Origin: Desulfotomaculaceae bacterium
GTDB lineage: Bacteria > Bacillota > Desulfotomaculia > Desulfotomaculales > Pelotomaculaceae
NCBI GenBank assembly: GCA_028709235.1
Contig: JAQVXL010000004.1
Location: 1 to 57,830 of the forward strand
Direction of reading: 5' to 3'
DNA: 57,830 nucleotides
The notes under the pieces are model-generated. The model had not been told where the DNA came from and did not search any database. It saw only the letters and a program-made list of their open reading frames with translations. How positions within the stretch are numbered: the stretch's first letter is position 1; each line of letters opens with the position of its first letter. This document shows positions 28,121 through 38,928 of the stretch, one piece after another. The translations under genes and the position numbers were made by a program.

Positions 28121-28700
28121 CCCTGACCTTTTGAAAGTCCTCCCAGACAGGGCGTTTCTTGCCCGGATCCCGCAGCAGCGCGGCGGGATGATAGGTAGGC
28201 ATAATTTTTATGCCACTCTTGCTTTGCAGCCACTGCCCTCTTGCTCTGGTAATCCTGGCCTGGGGATCAACCAGGTTTTGCAGCGCGGTTCCCCCCAGGA
28301 GGACGATCAGCGCCGGAGAAAGCAATTCAATCTGCCGGTACAACCAGGGCAGACACTGCCTGGCTTCTTCCGGGCGCGGCACTCTGTTTCCGGGCGGGCG
28401 GCATTTTACCACATTGGCTATATAGGTGTGCTCAAACCTTTCCAGGCCAATTGCCCCCAGGATCTGGTCCAAAAGCTGCCCGGCCTTGCCGGCGAAAGGC
28501 CGGCCCTGCCGGTCTTCTTCGGCGCCAGGTCCCTCACCAATCAGCATCAGCCTGGCCACCGGATTTCCCTCACCGAACACCACACCGGAACATTCTTCCC
28601 GCAGTCCGCAGCGGCGGCAGGACAAAGCCATTTCTTTCAATTCATCCAGGCTTCCTATGCAGCTTAAATCGTGCTCCGTGCTGTATGGCACCTTGTTCAA
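28095..28700 (-). CDS. Type-4-like uracil-DNA glycosylase
   Basis: LMLIGEGPGAEEDRQGRPFAGKAGQLLDQIL, YIANVVKCRPPGNRVPRPEEA, MPTYHPAALLRDP. Confidence 0.92.
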   Translation of the reverse strand: MNKVPYSTEHDLSCIGSLDELKEMALSCRRCGLREECSGVVFGEGNPVARLMLIGEGPGAEEDRQGRPFAGKAGQLLDQILGAIGLERFEHTYIANVVKCRPPGNRVPRPEEARQCLPWLYRQIELLSPALIVLLGGTALQNLVDPQARITRARGQWLQSKSGIKIMPTYHPAALLRDPGKKRPVWEDFQKVRDEFLLLHL

Positions 28701-28753
28701 AACGCTAACCCCCTAGCTTCCGGCATGATTATATCCCCCGCCAACTAAAATAG

Positions 28754-30004
28754 TCAACACGGATTCTTGCCCCATAGTTTTTTCATCCACCGTCCCAGGG
28801 GACCGATCGTGAGTAGTTCCACATACCTGCTCTCGCTGCTTTCCGGCACCGGCGCCACTCCCCAGGGTTTCCCAGGCTCGGGCGGCTTGACGACAGTGTT
28901 TTTGGCTATACCGGCAGAGCGGCTTATATAATCAACATTCGCAGGCAGAAAGGAGGACTGCAGCAGGTTGTAAAATTCAGTCTTGTCGGCAAACCCGACC
29001 CCGTTTACCGCTGTAATTATGTCCCCAGGGCGCAGGCCCACCCGCCAGAACGGACCATCCGGCAGCACGTCCATGATCCTCATCCCCTCCTCAGCTGGAA
29101 CATAAAGCGGTTTTCCCTTTAATTCGAGCCATTTGCCGACAGCGATGACGGCCTCGTGCCCGAGAGGCGAGAAAACCGCCGCCAGCAGCGCCACCGCCCG
29201 GCTATGCCCGGCCAGCATAGCCAGCGCCAGCAGGATCAGGCTGTACAAGCCCAGAAAAATTGAAGAAAGCCGGCTTTTTTCGGCAGGACTCCTGGCAATG
29301 GCGATGTCACCGTAACCCAGCCCGGCCAACAGCGGCAGCATGGCAAAAGTGAGATTTTGCGGATCTCCCGCTACACCAGGCAAAATCAGAGGCCACCAGC
29401 CAGGCATCTCGACACCGCCCTCCACCATACCCCCGCTTATAACAGCCAGCACCACGATCGGAATGGGCCAGAACCTCTGCAGGGTAAAACCGCCGATAAT
29501 TTTCCCCTCCGGCCCCTTGATATAAGCCGGCACCGCTCCCAGATGCCCGCAGACAAGAATCAGGAAACTCTCGACCATATGCAATACAGCCACCAGGGCC
29601 AGAATCTGAGAAACATTAATCTGTGGGAAACCTAGAATTAGATTGGACAGGGCCAGGATACCCCCTGCGTAAGCGAAGCATATAAAACGGATATTAAGCA
29701 TCATTAACAGGATTGCTACCGGCCACAGGTAGTAAAGCTCACCGGAAACAGTGAGGCCAATGAATATAGCCAGGAAGCTGGCCAGCAAGCCGCCCAGCAG
29801 CCCGTAGCCGACAGCCGTTATAAAATCTTTCTTCGAGCGCCCGGCTCTGGCTCCGAAAAAATTCTCCCTCATCTTTTCCATCCGGTTATACTGAATGGCG
29901 ATTATGGCGCACACAACCAGGAATAAAAAAAGGTAGGCAGGGTTAAAAAAGGTCTGCAGAAAAGCTTGCAAAATTAATGGGGTTAACTCAAGCAAGGGGA
30001 ACAA
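28754..30004 (-). CDS. Polytopic membrane protein with C-terminal PDZ domain (MinJ-like by architecture and context)
   Basis: Multiple TM segments followed by RIMDVLPDGPFWRVGLRPGDIITAVNGVGFADKTEF; next to ctp/ftsX/ftsE. Confidence 0.75.
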   Translation of the reverse strand: MFPLLELTPLILQAFLQTFFNPAYLFLFLVVCAIIAIQYNRMEKMRENFFGARAGRSKKDFITAVGYGLLGGLLASFLAIFIGLTVSGELYYLWPVAILLMMLNIRFICFAYAGGILALSNLILGFPQINVSQILALVAVLHMVESFLILVCGHLGAVPAYIKGPEGKIIGGFTLQRFWPIPIVVLAVISGGMVEGGVEMPGWWPLILPGVAGDPQNLTFAMLPLLAGLGYGDIAIARSPAEKSRLSSIFLGLYSLILLALAMLAGHSRAVALLAAVFSPLGHEAVIAVGKWLELKGKPLYVPAEEGMRIMDVLPDGPFWRVGLRPGDIITAVNGVGFADKTEFYNLLQSSFLPANVDYISRSAGIAKNTVVKPPEPGKPWGVAPVPESSESRYVELLTIGPLGRWMKKLWGKNPC

Positions 30005-30134
30005 AACGCTTCACCTCGTTTAAACAAGGTTAATATATTGGTGCGTTTCCTCTGTGTATACAATTTCGGTACGAGAGAACCTTCACCTTGTACCATGTAA
30101 AGAAGCCGCAGGAGTTTATCCCGCGGCAGTTAAG

Positions 30135-31283
30135 TCATCCTGCTATCTTCTGCCTCATAATTTCAACTGCCCGGTCCAACTGCGGGTCGAGGGGAGGTTC
30201 CTGAGCCGGCACAGGCACATCCGGCTCAATCCCTTTCAGGTTGATATCGTTCTTATTCGGAGTCAGGTACCTGGCTGTCGTAAGCTTAAGTCCCGCCCCG
30301 TTGTCCAGTTGGAACAGAGTCTGGACAACGCCTTTACCAAAAGTTTTTGTCCCTACCAGGGTCCCCGCGCCGGTGTCCTTTACCGCCCCGGCCAGTATCT
30401 CAGCGGCGCTGGCGCTGCCTTCGTTGATTAAAACCACCAGGGGCAAGTTGATTGTCTGCCCCTCGGAGGGAAACTCCTGATCCCTGCCGGTGCGGTAATC
30501 AATATATACTATAGGACCTTTGGGAACAAAATGCTTGGCTACGTTTACTGCGGAAGTCAGCTCACCACCGGGGTTATCTCGGAGGTCCAGAACCAAACCT
30601 TTTATTTTGCTGCTCTGCAAATTTGCCAGAACCGCTTTCATCTCTTCCGGCGTCCGCTCCGTAAACTGGCCGATCATTATGTAGCCAATATCTGAGTTGT
30701 CAATTACCCGCCCTTCCACTGTGGGCACGCTGATCTCTTCCCTGGCTATATTGGGAAACTGCAGCATACTTCCCTGCCTGTCAACGGTAAGGCTGATATT
30801 CGACCCCACCGGGCCTCTCATCAAGTTTATGGCTGTTTCCAGGTCGATGCCCCTGACGTCGGTGTCGTCAATCTTTACGATTAGGTCTCCGGCTTCAATA
30901 CCCGCTCTGGCAGCCGGTGTCCCCTGGTAAGCGCGGACCACCGTCAGGCTCATATCCTTTACGCCCACGAGAATGCCCAAGCCGCCAAAAGAACCTTTTA
31001 TTTGTTCCTGCAGCATGGCAAAGGTCTTAGGTTCCAAGTAGACTGAATAGGGATCGTTTAGTGAATCAACAATCCCTTTTATGGCCCCGTCAATCATCTG
31101 GTCTGAACTTACCGGCTGCAGGTACTGAGTCCTGATAATCGCCACTATCTTGACCAGGTTGCTGACATGCTTGTAATTGCTGGCCACAAATACACCCATA
31201 ATAATGAACACGGCAATTATGAAAACCGCCAGGATTTTGAGGCGCCTGTCGCCGGAACTGTTTTCAAATTTATTGTAACCCAA
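30135..31283 (-). CDS. Carboxy-terminal processing protease (S41, CtpA/CtpB-like)
   Basis: GSFGGLGILVG, PAARAGIEAGDLIVKIDDTDV, LVLDLRDNPGGELTSAVNVA, NEGSASAAEILAGAVKDTGAGTLVGTKTFGKGVVQ. Confidence 0.95.
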   Translation of the reverse strand: MGYNKFENSSGDRRLKILAVFIIAVFIIMGVFVASNYKHVSNLVKIVAIIRTQYLQPVSSDQMIDGAIKGIVDSLNDPYSVYLEPKTFAMLQEQIKGSFGGLGILVGVKDMSLTVVRAYQGTPAARAGIEAGDLIVKIDDTDVRGIDLETAINLMRGPVGSNISLTVDRQGSMLQFPNIAREEISVPTVEGRVIDNSDIGYIMIGQFTERTPEEMKAVLANLQSSKIKGLVLDLRDNPGGELTSAVNVAKHFVPKGPIVYIDYRTGRDQEFPSEGQTINLPLVVLINEGSASAAEILAGAVKDTGAGTLVGTKTFGKGVVQTLFQLDNGAGLKLTTARYLTPNKNDINLKGIEPDVPVPAQEPPLDPQLDRAVEIMRQKIAG

Positions 31284-31449
31284 GTTACTAGCACCTGCAC
31301 TTTATTTAGATACGTTATTATACTACATCAAGATGGTAAACATGTCCAATATAATAATTTACCAGTTTTATTTTAAAAAAAATACCGCCGGCAGTTCCCT
31401 GCCAACAGTATATCAGATATTGCTCGATTAATATGAGCTGGTTTAATGG

Positions 31450-32580
31450 TTAGAGATAACCCATCGGGTCGACCGGTTCACCATACACTCTCACCGAAAA
31501 ATCAAGGTGCGGCCCGGTCGAAAGGCCGGAGCTGCCAACCTCGGCGATGGCATCTCCTTGAGAGACTTCCTGCCCTGTGTAGACCAACTGGGCGTTCAAG
31601 TGGGAATAAAGTGTGGTCAAACCGCCGCCGTGGTCAATCATTACAACATTGCCGTAGCCGCTCATGTAACTAACGTCAATAACCGTGCCGTCCTGGACCG
31701 CCACGACGGTGGCGCCGTAGTCCGCCGGTATGTCAATCCCGTTGTGCATGCGGCTTGTTCCCAGGATGGGGTGCGCACGCCAGCCAAATACAGAGGAGAT
31801 ATCATAATAGCCGGGCACCGGCCAGGCAAAGCCGCCGGTTGAGGCAGGCCGGCTACTGACCCGCATGCGGGCAATTTCGCGCAAAATCTGCTGTTCCTGT
31901 TCCTCCAGTCGGGCAGCTTCAGCCTCAATATCCCAGAGGTTGTTCTCGGCCTCTTTGAGCAGGGCGTTTCTCTCTTCTTTTTTGCGGTTAAGCTCATTGC
32001 GGGCGGCTTCCTGCTGGCTGATCAAGTCCGTTATGGCTTGCTGCTGCTCCTCGATTTCCGCCTTTTTTTGATCCAGCCGCTGGCGGTCAGCTCTGATCTG
32101 GGAAATTGTCTCTGAATCCTGCTGGACCACCCGTTTCAACATTTCGAAGCGATTGACAAAGTCATTGAAATCACTGGCTTCAAAAAGCACCTCCAGATAG
32201 CTGACATTGCCCACCTGGTAAATACCGCGCACTCTCTTATTCAATATCTCGGTGTTTTTATCCAGCTGAATCCTGACCTCTTCCAGTTCAGCCTCGTTCA
32301 GGCGCAGCTTCTCCCTGGTGATGTCCAGGCTTTCCTGCAGCCCTTCCAGCTGAACAGCTTTCTCACTGATTAACCCGTTATAATACGCGACCTCGCTGGT
32401 ATAATCACTGATTTCACCCCGGGTCTGGTCGGCTTCATTTCTCACTTCACTGAGCCGCACCCTGGTTTCTGCCAGCCGTTCCTCCATTTCATCGCCATAT
32501 GCTACGCCCAGGGTGCCCAGTGAAAACAAAAACAGCACGACCAAGACAAGCACTTTCCTTTTAACAAAGCCGGTTTTCAA
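31450..32580 (-). CDS. Murein hydrolase activator / M23 peptidase with N-terminal coiled coil (EnvC-like)
   Basis: Long coiled coil then [39 protein letters not shown]...[17 protein letters not shown]. Confidence 0.93.
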   Translation of the reverse strand: MKTGFVKRKVLVLVVLFLFSLGTLGVAYGDEMEERLAETRVRLSEVRNEADQTRGEISDYTSEVAYYNGLISEKAVQLEGLQESLDITREKLRLNEAELEEVRIQLDKNTEILNKRVRGIYQVGNVSYLEVLFEASDFNDFVNRFEMLKRVVQQDSETISQIRADRQRLDQKKAEIEEQQQAITDLISQQEAARNELNRKKEERNALLKEAENNLWDIEAEAARLEEQEQQILREIARMRVSSRPASTGGFAWPVPGYYDISSVFGWRAHPILGTSRMHNGIDIPADYGATVVAVQDGTVIDVSYMSGYGNVVMIDHGGGLTTLYSHLNAQLVYTGQEVSQGDAIAEVGSSGLSTGPHLDFSVRVYGEPVDPMGYL

Positions 32581-32638
32581 AAAACTCCCCCCTCGAATCC
32601 GGTATTTATCTTATAATGTTTAAGCTCCAAAAAGCCCG

Positions 32639-33559
32639 TTAAGCCTTTAAAAACCTGCGCATGCTGATCAAACTGCCGGCCGCCCCGATGACCAGACCGA
32701 TTAACAACAGTAGTCCCATCAGGGGTTTGATTAAAGCCTTGTCGGTGACCAGTCGCATAAAAGGAAGTGATAGCTGGATATTGTCAATAATCGATATATA
32801 TCCAAAATAGACAATTGCAATCGCTATCAATGAGCCAACTAGCCCCAGGATCATCCCTTCCAGAATGAAGGGGAACTGTACAAATAAGTTGGTCGCCCCC
32901 AGGAATTTCATGATGCCGATCTCTTTGCGCCGGGCATAAACTGAAAGGCGGATAGTAGTGGCAATAAGGAAAATTGCCGCTACCCCCAGCAGCACCATGG
33001 TGATCAACCCGGCTACTCGGACCAGCCTGGATAAGGCCATCATTTTTTCTACAACACCCTGGCCGTAGCGCACTTCGTCAAATTGCTCGTAAGTCTCCAA
33101 CTCAGCGGACAGGGGCGCCACCTGTTCAGCAGTAGCAGTCTTAATCCTTAAAGCGTTGGGCAGCGGGTTTTTCTCTTCCAGGCCGGCCAGGATATCCTCC
33201 TGGGCATCGAGATTTTCCTTCATTTCCTCCAGCGCCTGCTCTTTAGATACAAAAACCACCGATGCCACTTCAGGCCTTTCCGCCAGCACACTTTCCAGAT
33301 CCTGCATCTCGTCCGGCGTTGTCTCCTCTTTAAAGAACGCGCTGATTTCCAGGCTTGACTCCAGGTTAGCCGCGATGTAGTTGGCGTTCATCACCAGCAG
33401 GAGGGAACTGCCCAGAATCAGCAGCGAAACAGCAACAACACCGATTGACGCCACTGAAATCCAGCTGTTCCTGATCACAGACAGGAAGGCCTCCCGGAAA
33501 TAATACTGGATGGTCTTAAGCCTCATTGCGGTACGCTCCCTCTTCCTCGTCCCGCACAA
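32639..33559 (-). CDS. ftsX: Cell division protein FtsX
   Basis: YYFREAFLSVIRNSWISVASIGVVAVSL, ARRKEIGIMKFLGATNLFVQFPFILEG; overlaps ftsE. Confidence 0.95.
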   Translation of the reverse strand: MCGTRKRERTAMRLKTIQYYFREAFLSVIRNSWISVASIGVVAVSLLILGSSLLLVMNANYIAANLESSLEISAFFKEETTPDEMQDLESVLAERPEVASVVFVSKEQALEEMKENLDAQEDILAGLEEKNPLPNALRIKTATAEQVAPLSAELETYEQFDEVRYGQGVVEKMMALSRLVRVAGLITMVLLGVAAIFLIATTIRLSVYARRKEIGIMKFLGATNLFVQFPFILEGMILGLVGSLIAIAIVYFGYISIIDNIQLSLPFMRLVTDKALIKPLMGLLLLIGLVIGAAGSLISMRRFLKA

Positions 33560-34211
33560 TCCTTCCGTTAGCCATCTCGATTACGCGCTTTTTCATCCCG
33601 TCAACGATATCCCAGGCATGAGTGGCCATGATAATAGACGTACCGCGCCGGTTAATGGCCATAAACAGTCTCATCAGCTCCCAGGAGGTCTCCGGGTCCA
33701 GGTTGCCGGTGGGTTCATCGGCGATGAGCAGTACCGGATTGTTTACAATGGCCCGTGCCACGCACACCCGCTGCTGTTCGCCCCCTGACAGGTGTTCCGG
33801 AAAAACATCCGCCTTTTCACTAAGCCCTACCATGTTCAACACTGCGGGCACGGCCCGCCTAATCTCTTTGTTCGAGGCGCCGATAACATCCAGAGCAAAA
33901 GATACATTTTCAGTAACTGTTTTTTGGGGAAGCAGGCGGAAATCCTGAAAAACCATGCCGATTTTGCGCCGCAGGTAAGGAACTTCCCAGGGACGCATGC
34001 GGACTACGTTTTTTCCGTCGAGGATAACCTGGCCACGGCTTGGCACCTCTTCCCGGTACAATAGTTTGGTCAGCGTTGACTTGCCGGCGCCGCTTGGCCC
34101 AACCAGGAATACAAATTCGCTTTTTTTGATCTTCACGGTGACATCTATGAGCGCTTTCGCGCCATTGTCATAAGTCTTGGTGACGTTTTGCAACAGGATC
34201 AAACAGAGCAC
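33516..34211 (-). CDS. ftsE: Cell division ATP-binding protein FtsE
   Basis: VGPSGAGKSTLTKLLYREEVPSRGQV, FQDFRLLPQKTVTENV, LSGGEQQRVCVARAIVNNPVLLIADEPTGNLDP. Confidence 0.95.
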   Translation of the reverse strand: MLCLILLQNVTKTYDNGAKALIDVTVKIKKSEFVFLVGPSGAGKSTLTKLLYREEVPSRGQVILDGKNVVRMRPWEVPYLRRKIGMVFQDFRLLPQKTVTENVSFALDVIGASNKEIRRAVPAVLNMVGLSEKADVFPEHLSGGEQQRVCVARAIVNNPVLLIADEPTGNLDPETSWELMRLFMAINRRGTSIIMATHAWDIVDGMKKRVIEMANGRIVRDEEEGAYRNEA

Positions 34212-34329
34212 CTCATATCTCGTGTGTTCGTTCTGGTCATTATTAGCTGATTAGACATCAAACAGCGAATTCAATTTATCTTCGACATAACGGGCTATAT
34301 TCCTTCCTAAAAAAAGGAGATAAATAAAA

Positions 34330-34352
34330 AAATGCCGCGGAGGCATGGGGAA
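34330..34352 (-). terminator. Intrinsic terminator between the YitT-family gene and ftsE
   Basis: Minus strand ATGCC-TCCGC-GGCATTTTTTTATTT. Confidence 0.65.
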
Positions 34353-34437
34353 GCAGCCCGATCTAAGACCGAAATTGTCCCAATTGCAGGTGCGGCTTCA
34401 GCCGGTAAACGGAATGGGTACACACCTATCTCCCGCC

Positions 34438-35304
34438 CTACTTATATTCTTTAAATCCTTCTCCCAGCACTTCATGTACGTCAGTGAGGACCACGAAGGC
34501 GCGAGGGTCGGCCCCATAAACAATCTCTTTTAAGTAGGTTACTTCAGACCGGTTTACCACCGCAAGGATGATCTCCCTCTCTGTTCCGGTGTAGACACCC
34601 CTGGCCGGCCACGCGGTGGCGCCCCTGTTCAGCCCTCTGACAATAGTTGCCGCTATCTCTGCCGGCTGGTCGGAAATGATTAAAAAAGCCTTGCTATAGC
34701 TGAAGCCCTCCTGTACCAGGTCGATCATCCAGGAGGTCACAAAAATGGTAATCAGCGCGTACATCGCCAGCTCGGCTGATTGAAAAACAATCCCCGCCGC
34801 GAGTACAACTGTGGCGTCTACCAGGAAAAGCATCTGACCGATGTTCGCCCCGGTATAGGTCCGCAGCACCGCGGCGGCGAGATCGGTTCCCCCGGTGGTC
34901 CCGTTATACCGGAAGACCAGTCCCAGACCTAGTCCCACCAGCACTCCCCCGAAAAGGCCGGCCAGCAATATATCCTGTGTGGGGACCGGCAGGAAAGGGG
35001 CAAGGGCGTCAACAGCAACAGAGAGGGCCACAGTGCCGTAGAGTGAACGAAACCCGAATCGCAGCCCCAGACGGTAGATACCTGCAACAAAAAGCGGCAC
35101 GTTCAGGAAAAGCATGGCCACCCCCACCGGTACATTAATCAGGTAATACAAAATGGTGGCAATGCCGCTTACCCCTCCGGCCACTATTTTGTTCGGTATC
35201 AGAAACATGTCCAGCCCCAGAGCGGTTAAAACCACTCCCACGCTCACACCAATTATTTCCCGGAGCATTCTCCTCAGCATCTGTGACACTCCAAATATAA
35301 TCAT
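34438..35304 (-). CDS. YitT family membrane protein (DUF161 + DUF2179)
   Basis: GVVLTALGLDMFLIPNKIVAGGVSGIATILYYL...GTTGGTDLAAAVLRTYTG... C-terminal soluble domain ILAVVNRSEVTYLKEIVYGADPRAFVVLTDVHEVLGEGF. Confidence 0.93.
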   Translation of the reverse strand: MIIFGVSQMLRRMLREIIGVSVGVVLTALGLDMFLIPNKIVAGGVSGIATILYYLINVPVGVAMLFLNVPLFVAGIYRLGLRFGFRSLYGTVALSVAVDALAPFLPVPTQDILLAGLFGGVLVGLGLGLVFRYNGTTGGTDLAAAVLRTYTGANIGQMLFLVDATVVLAAGIVFQSAELAMYALITIFVTSWMIDLVQEGFSYSKAFLIISDQPAEIAATIVRGLNRGATAWPARGVYTGTEREIILAVVNRSEVTYLKEIVYGADPRAFVVLTDVHEVLGEGFKEYK

Positions 35305-35614
35305 GCAATCAAGTGTAATCAGGACGAATCATGTGGACGTACCTGGTGATTTCGACCATCAAGCGGGAACCAACCGGCCGTCTCCCGTCAAAGCGTGTCA
35401 AGATAAACGCCCCCTGACATGGTTAGGATATCCAGGATGCTTCGGCTCTATGTTTGCGAACAGGTTTCATAGATAATAGCGATGCGAGGGACAATCCGCT
35501 GTCTGAGATGACTTTGATGCAACTTCTTTTCATGTATACCCCTTGTCGCGCCAAACGGACCAGCTCATTTATAAATGCGCCCAGCAATAACAAAAAAGCA
35601 TAAAATCTCTAAGG

Positions 35615-36328
35615 CTATTTCAGCAACGGGCAGGAACAGCGAGCGCACTTGTCATCATTGATGTCGTTTAAGGTAGAGCAGGCATTGCAAAATATGATGC
35701 TGTCCCTTGATTTATCGTATTTTTCCAGGGTTCCCAGCCCTTTATGCTGACGCACCAGATCACCTATCTGAAAATAATTAAAAACGGTATCATCATTATC
35801 CACCGATCTGTTTAGGATCTTACCCCGGTCGGTTTTAAAAACTACCGTGTATAAAGTGTATCGTTCCGGATAGTACCGACCGTCCGAGCCTTTGTTGCGC
35901 CGCGTCTTTTTCTCCTTTTTTTTATCTATGACCACCCCATCCCACTGCTTGACCCTCATTCGGCTAATGGTCGACAATACAGCGATGGCCAGGAACATGC
36001 CCCCAATTCCCAGTCCGATGTAAAGGGCCTGGGGATTATCCATTTCAGAACTTTTTTCTCCATAAATGTAAAAACTAACGATCACGATAACGGCAAGAAT
36101 TCCTGCAAATAGAAAGGACCAGGCGGTGGCTTGACGTTGATAGCTGGCAAAAGCCGGGTCATTGATCCGCTCTGAATAGCCGATCAGGGCATTATTACCG
36201 ACCGGTTCCCTTTCCACTGTTTCAGGTTCTGGCGCTTGGTTCGTTGCGGATTGCACCTGTGGGCTGCCGCAATGGACACAGAATTTGACACTTTTATCAG
36301 AATCAGCACCGCAATTGGGACAAATCAT
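35615..36328 (-). CDS. Membrane protein with N- and C-terminal zinc ribbons
   Basis: MICPNCGADSDKSVKFCVHCGSPQ; C-term FCNACSTLNDINDDKCARCSCPLLK; two TM segments. Likely ATG at 36328 preceded by AGGAGG. Confidence 0.7.
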   Translation of the reverse strand: MICPNCGADSDKSVKFCVHCGSPQVQSATNQAPEPETVEREPVGNNALIGYSERINDPAFASYQRQATAWSFLFAGILAVIVIVSFYIYGEKSSEMDNPQALYIGLGIGGMFLAIAVLSTISRMRVKQWDGVVIDKKKEKKTRRNKGSDGRYYPERYTLYTVVFKTDRGKILNRSVDNDDTVFNYFQIGDLVRQHKGLGTLEKYDKSRDSIIFCNACSTLNDINDDKCARCSCPLLK

Positions 36329-36350
36329 TTTTTCCTCCTGTGTTGTGTTC

Positions 36351-38252
36351 TCATCGTCCTCCATAGCTGCCGCCGCCACCTCCACCGCCGCCTCCGCCGG
36401 AGAAACCACCGCCTCCGCCGGAACCGGAGGAAGACTTGCTGACTGCTTTTTTAGCTGATGCCAAAGAACGCTCGAAAGAATTGCCGATTGAATCGAAGGA
36501 ATTGGTCAGGACATTCATGCCGGAATGATAGTTCCCATACATCATCCATCCATAGCCAAAGCGATAATCTCCATCCTGCATATTAGGGAAGACCACTTCC
36601 AGCTGCCGGATAACTTCTTTAGCTACTCCCAGCGTGACTGCATAGACCAGATAATGCTCCCAGATGATCAGGCTGGGGATTTCGTGGCGCTGCATTTCCG
36701 AGAAATGTTCCAGGAATTTTTTAAAAGCTGACCAGCGCACATAGTCTTCTTGACCGGTCACCGAGCGTCGTTTGAAAAAACGCGGCACCAAGAAAATAAT
36801 AATGCCGGCAATGATCATGGCCCAGCCAATAGTTCCGATCCTGGCTGCCAGGACGAAACCTGCGACAAAGAGGGCGACGCCGCCTAAAACAGTTAAGAGC
36901 GACATTTTACCACTGCTGTCAAAGAAGTTGTATCCTTCGCATTTGGTGATGATAGCGGAAGTCCAGCCGCTCCAGAAGGCATGAAATTCCCGGCCGTTTT
37001 TTTTAGCGTATTCTTCTATGTCGGTCAAATAGATATAATCCTTACCACCGCCGATATCGTTTTTCAGATAATCGATAAGTTCTGCTTCGTGAGGCTTGAG
37101 GACTGCTTCTTCCGGTTTGCGCAGCGCCGCCGGTTCCGGGGTCGGCATGAAACTGAGCCGGAAAGTGGTAACTTCTTTGCTCCCCAGCAGTTTCCGTACC
37201 TGTACGGTATCTTCCTCTAAGAAAAGAAATTGCCGCCGGGCCAGATCCATGATGGTAGCAGTAATATCATTGGCGTTCATGGCTTTGAAATTCCATAGCA
37301 CACTCAATTCCGCCGGACTGTAATAAGCGGGCAAATCCCGGTAATAATCACCGTCAAAAACGGTGCGATGTTTGCGTCCGTACCTGCGCCACAGCATAAA
37401 GACACTTGCCAGCGCCGCCGCTACGATACCTGCTCCGGCACCGGTCTCCGCTCTGGCCATCATCCGTTCTTTATTGGCCTGGTCGGCCCAGCCCTGTTCC
37501 TCTGCTAAAATCTTGGCCAGAGCCGGCTGAGCAGTATAGGCTGCCGCCGGCGCACCCGCAAACAGACTGGCAGGCATAACCACCCGGCCTTCCATGAAAG
37601 TATAGGGTGACAGGTTTTTGACTTTGAGGACGACCCCATTAGAGCCGGTAAATTCGACTTCCCCGTTTAAAGGGCCATGTCCCCAGATGCGGATGTCTTC
37701 CCCCTTTTTGAATTTTTCCGCCCCCGGCGGCAGGGTCAGATTAACCTGGACATTGGAGATCGGATTGCCATTGGCTTCACCAATAAATTTGCGGTAAAGC
37801 TCCGCCACATCAGGATGGATCTTGACCGCATTCACCACCCGGTAAGTTAAATCGAAGGTGCGCACCTGATCTTTAGCATTGATGCTCCAGTCAACGAGAA
37901 TATTACCGCCTTCGCGTTTGATCAGGAAGGTATCCGGCGGTCCGTATTCGGTACCGGAATTATAGGTATAAAGTTGGCCGTTTTCGCTCACCTGCACATC
38001 GGTGATGGGGGTATCCCCCTGGGGGATCTTCACATAAAAGCCGTTCCACTGCCCGGAAAAGTCCACCGTGATCCTTTCCGTCACCTGCATGGACGCATCC
38101 GGCAAGACCTGGGCATCCACGATGATCTGATCCATGGTCAAAGAGCGATCTGCCAAAGCCGGCGGCGTCATGAAGGCCAGGAAAAAGAACAACCCCATTA
38201 ATAGGCCGAATACTGTGGTTCGTAAATGGCAGGAAGACATTTTTTTTATCAT
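36351..38252 (-). CDS. DUF2207-domain membrane protein with Gly-rich C-terminus
   Basis: RSLTMDQIIVDAQVLPDASMQVTERITVDFSGQWNGFYVKIP; ends GSGGGGGFSGGGGGGGGGGSYGGR. Confidence 0.88.
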   Translation of the reverse strand: MIKKMSSCHLRTTVFGLLMGLFFFLAFMTPPALADRSLTMDQIIVDAQVLPDASMQVTERITVDFSGQWNGFYVKIPQGDTPITDVQVSENGQLYTYNSGTEYGPPDTFLIKREGGNILVDWSINAKDQVRTFDLTYRVVNAVKIHPDVAELYRKFIGEANGNPISNVQVNLTLPPGAEKFKKGEDIRIWGHGPLNGEVEFTGSNGVVLKVKNLSPYTFMEGRVVMPASLFAGAPAAAYTAQPALAKILAEEQGWADQANKERMMARAETGAGAGIVAAALASVFMLWRRYGRKHRTVFDGDYYRDLPAYYSPAELSVLWNFKAMNANDITATIMDLARRQFLFLEEDTVQVRKLLGSKEVTTFRLSFMPTPEPAALRKPEEAVLKPHEAELIDYLKNDIGGGKDYIYLTDIEEYAKKNGREFHAFWSGWTSAIITKCEGYNFFDSSGKMSLLTVLGGVALFVAGFVLAARIGTIGWAMIIAGIIIFLVPRFFKRRSVTGQEDYVRWSAFKKFLEHFSEMQRHEIPSLIIWEHYLVYAVTLGVAKEVIRQLEVVFPNMQDGDYRFGYGWMMYGNYHSGMNVLTNSFDSIGNSFERSLASAKKAVSKSSSGSGGGGGFSGGGGGGGGGGSYGGR

Positions 38253-38265
38253 CTTGGAATCTCCT

Positions 38266-38841
38266 TTAAAACTCCACCCTCACAGCCTGACGAGCATCGG
38301 GTTCCCCTTGCAGGGTGAAATAATCCACCATGGCGAATCCCAGTATGCCTGCCACCAGGTTGTTGGGGAATAATTCGATCTTGGTGTTGAACTTCTGCAC
38401 GGTGTCATTGTAGAACTGGCGGGAATAAGCAATTTTGCTTTCGGTATCAGTGAGCTCGGCCTGCAGCTGCAGAAAATTGGTGTTGGCCTTCAGTTCCGGA
38501 TAAGCTTCGGCTACGGCAAACAAAGAGCGCAAAGCATTACTCAGCATATTCTCAGCCTGCATTTGCTCCCGGACGTTTCCCGCATTTATGGCCTTGTTCC
38601 TGGCCTGGGTCACGGTTTCAAAAGTCGATTTCTCATGCTGAGCATAGCCTTTGACGGCATTGACCAGATTAGGGATCAGGTCGTAGCGCCGCTTCAACTG
38701 TACATCCACCTGGGACCAGGAATTTTGCACGCGCTGCCTTAGCTGCACCAGGCTGTTGTAGATTACGATCAGAAATACGGCTATTAAGACTACGGCCACT
38801 CCGAGAATTATTAATCCAGGCATTATTTCCTGCCTCCTCAT
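38266..38841 (-). CDS. LemA family protein
   Basis: VQNSWSQVDVQLKRRYDLIPNLVNAVKGYAQHEKSTFETVTQARNKA ... FNTKIELFPNNLVAGILGF. Confidence 0.95.
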   Translation of the reverse strand: MRRQEIMPGLIILGVAVVLIAVFLIVIYNSLVQLRQRVQNSWSQVDVQLKRRYDLIPNLVNAVKGYAQHEKSTFETVTQARNKAINAGNVREQMQAENMLSNALRSLFAVAEAYPELKANTNFLQLQAELTDTESKIAYSRQFYNDTVQKFNTKIELFPNNLVAGILGFAMVDYFTLQGEPDARQAVRVEF

Positions 38842-38928
38842 TTATTAAACTTTTTTCATCATGTAATGGAGTCCTTATTTTTATCCATGTCTTATAGGGA
38901 ATAAAAACCTTGCTTACATTCAGTTTTC

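Noticed and set aside
35310-35610. Possible transposase remnant between YitT and the accessory cluster (e.g. frame around 35332: MWTYLVISTIKREPTGRLPSKR)
   Set aside because: Too short and no convincing family signature; left as unassigned decayed sequence.
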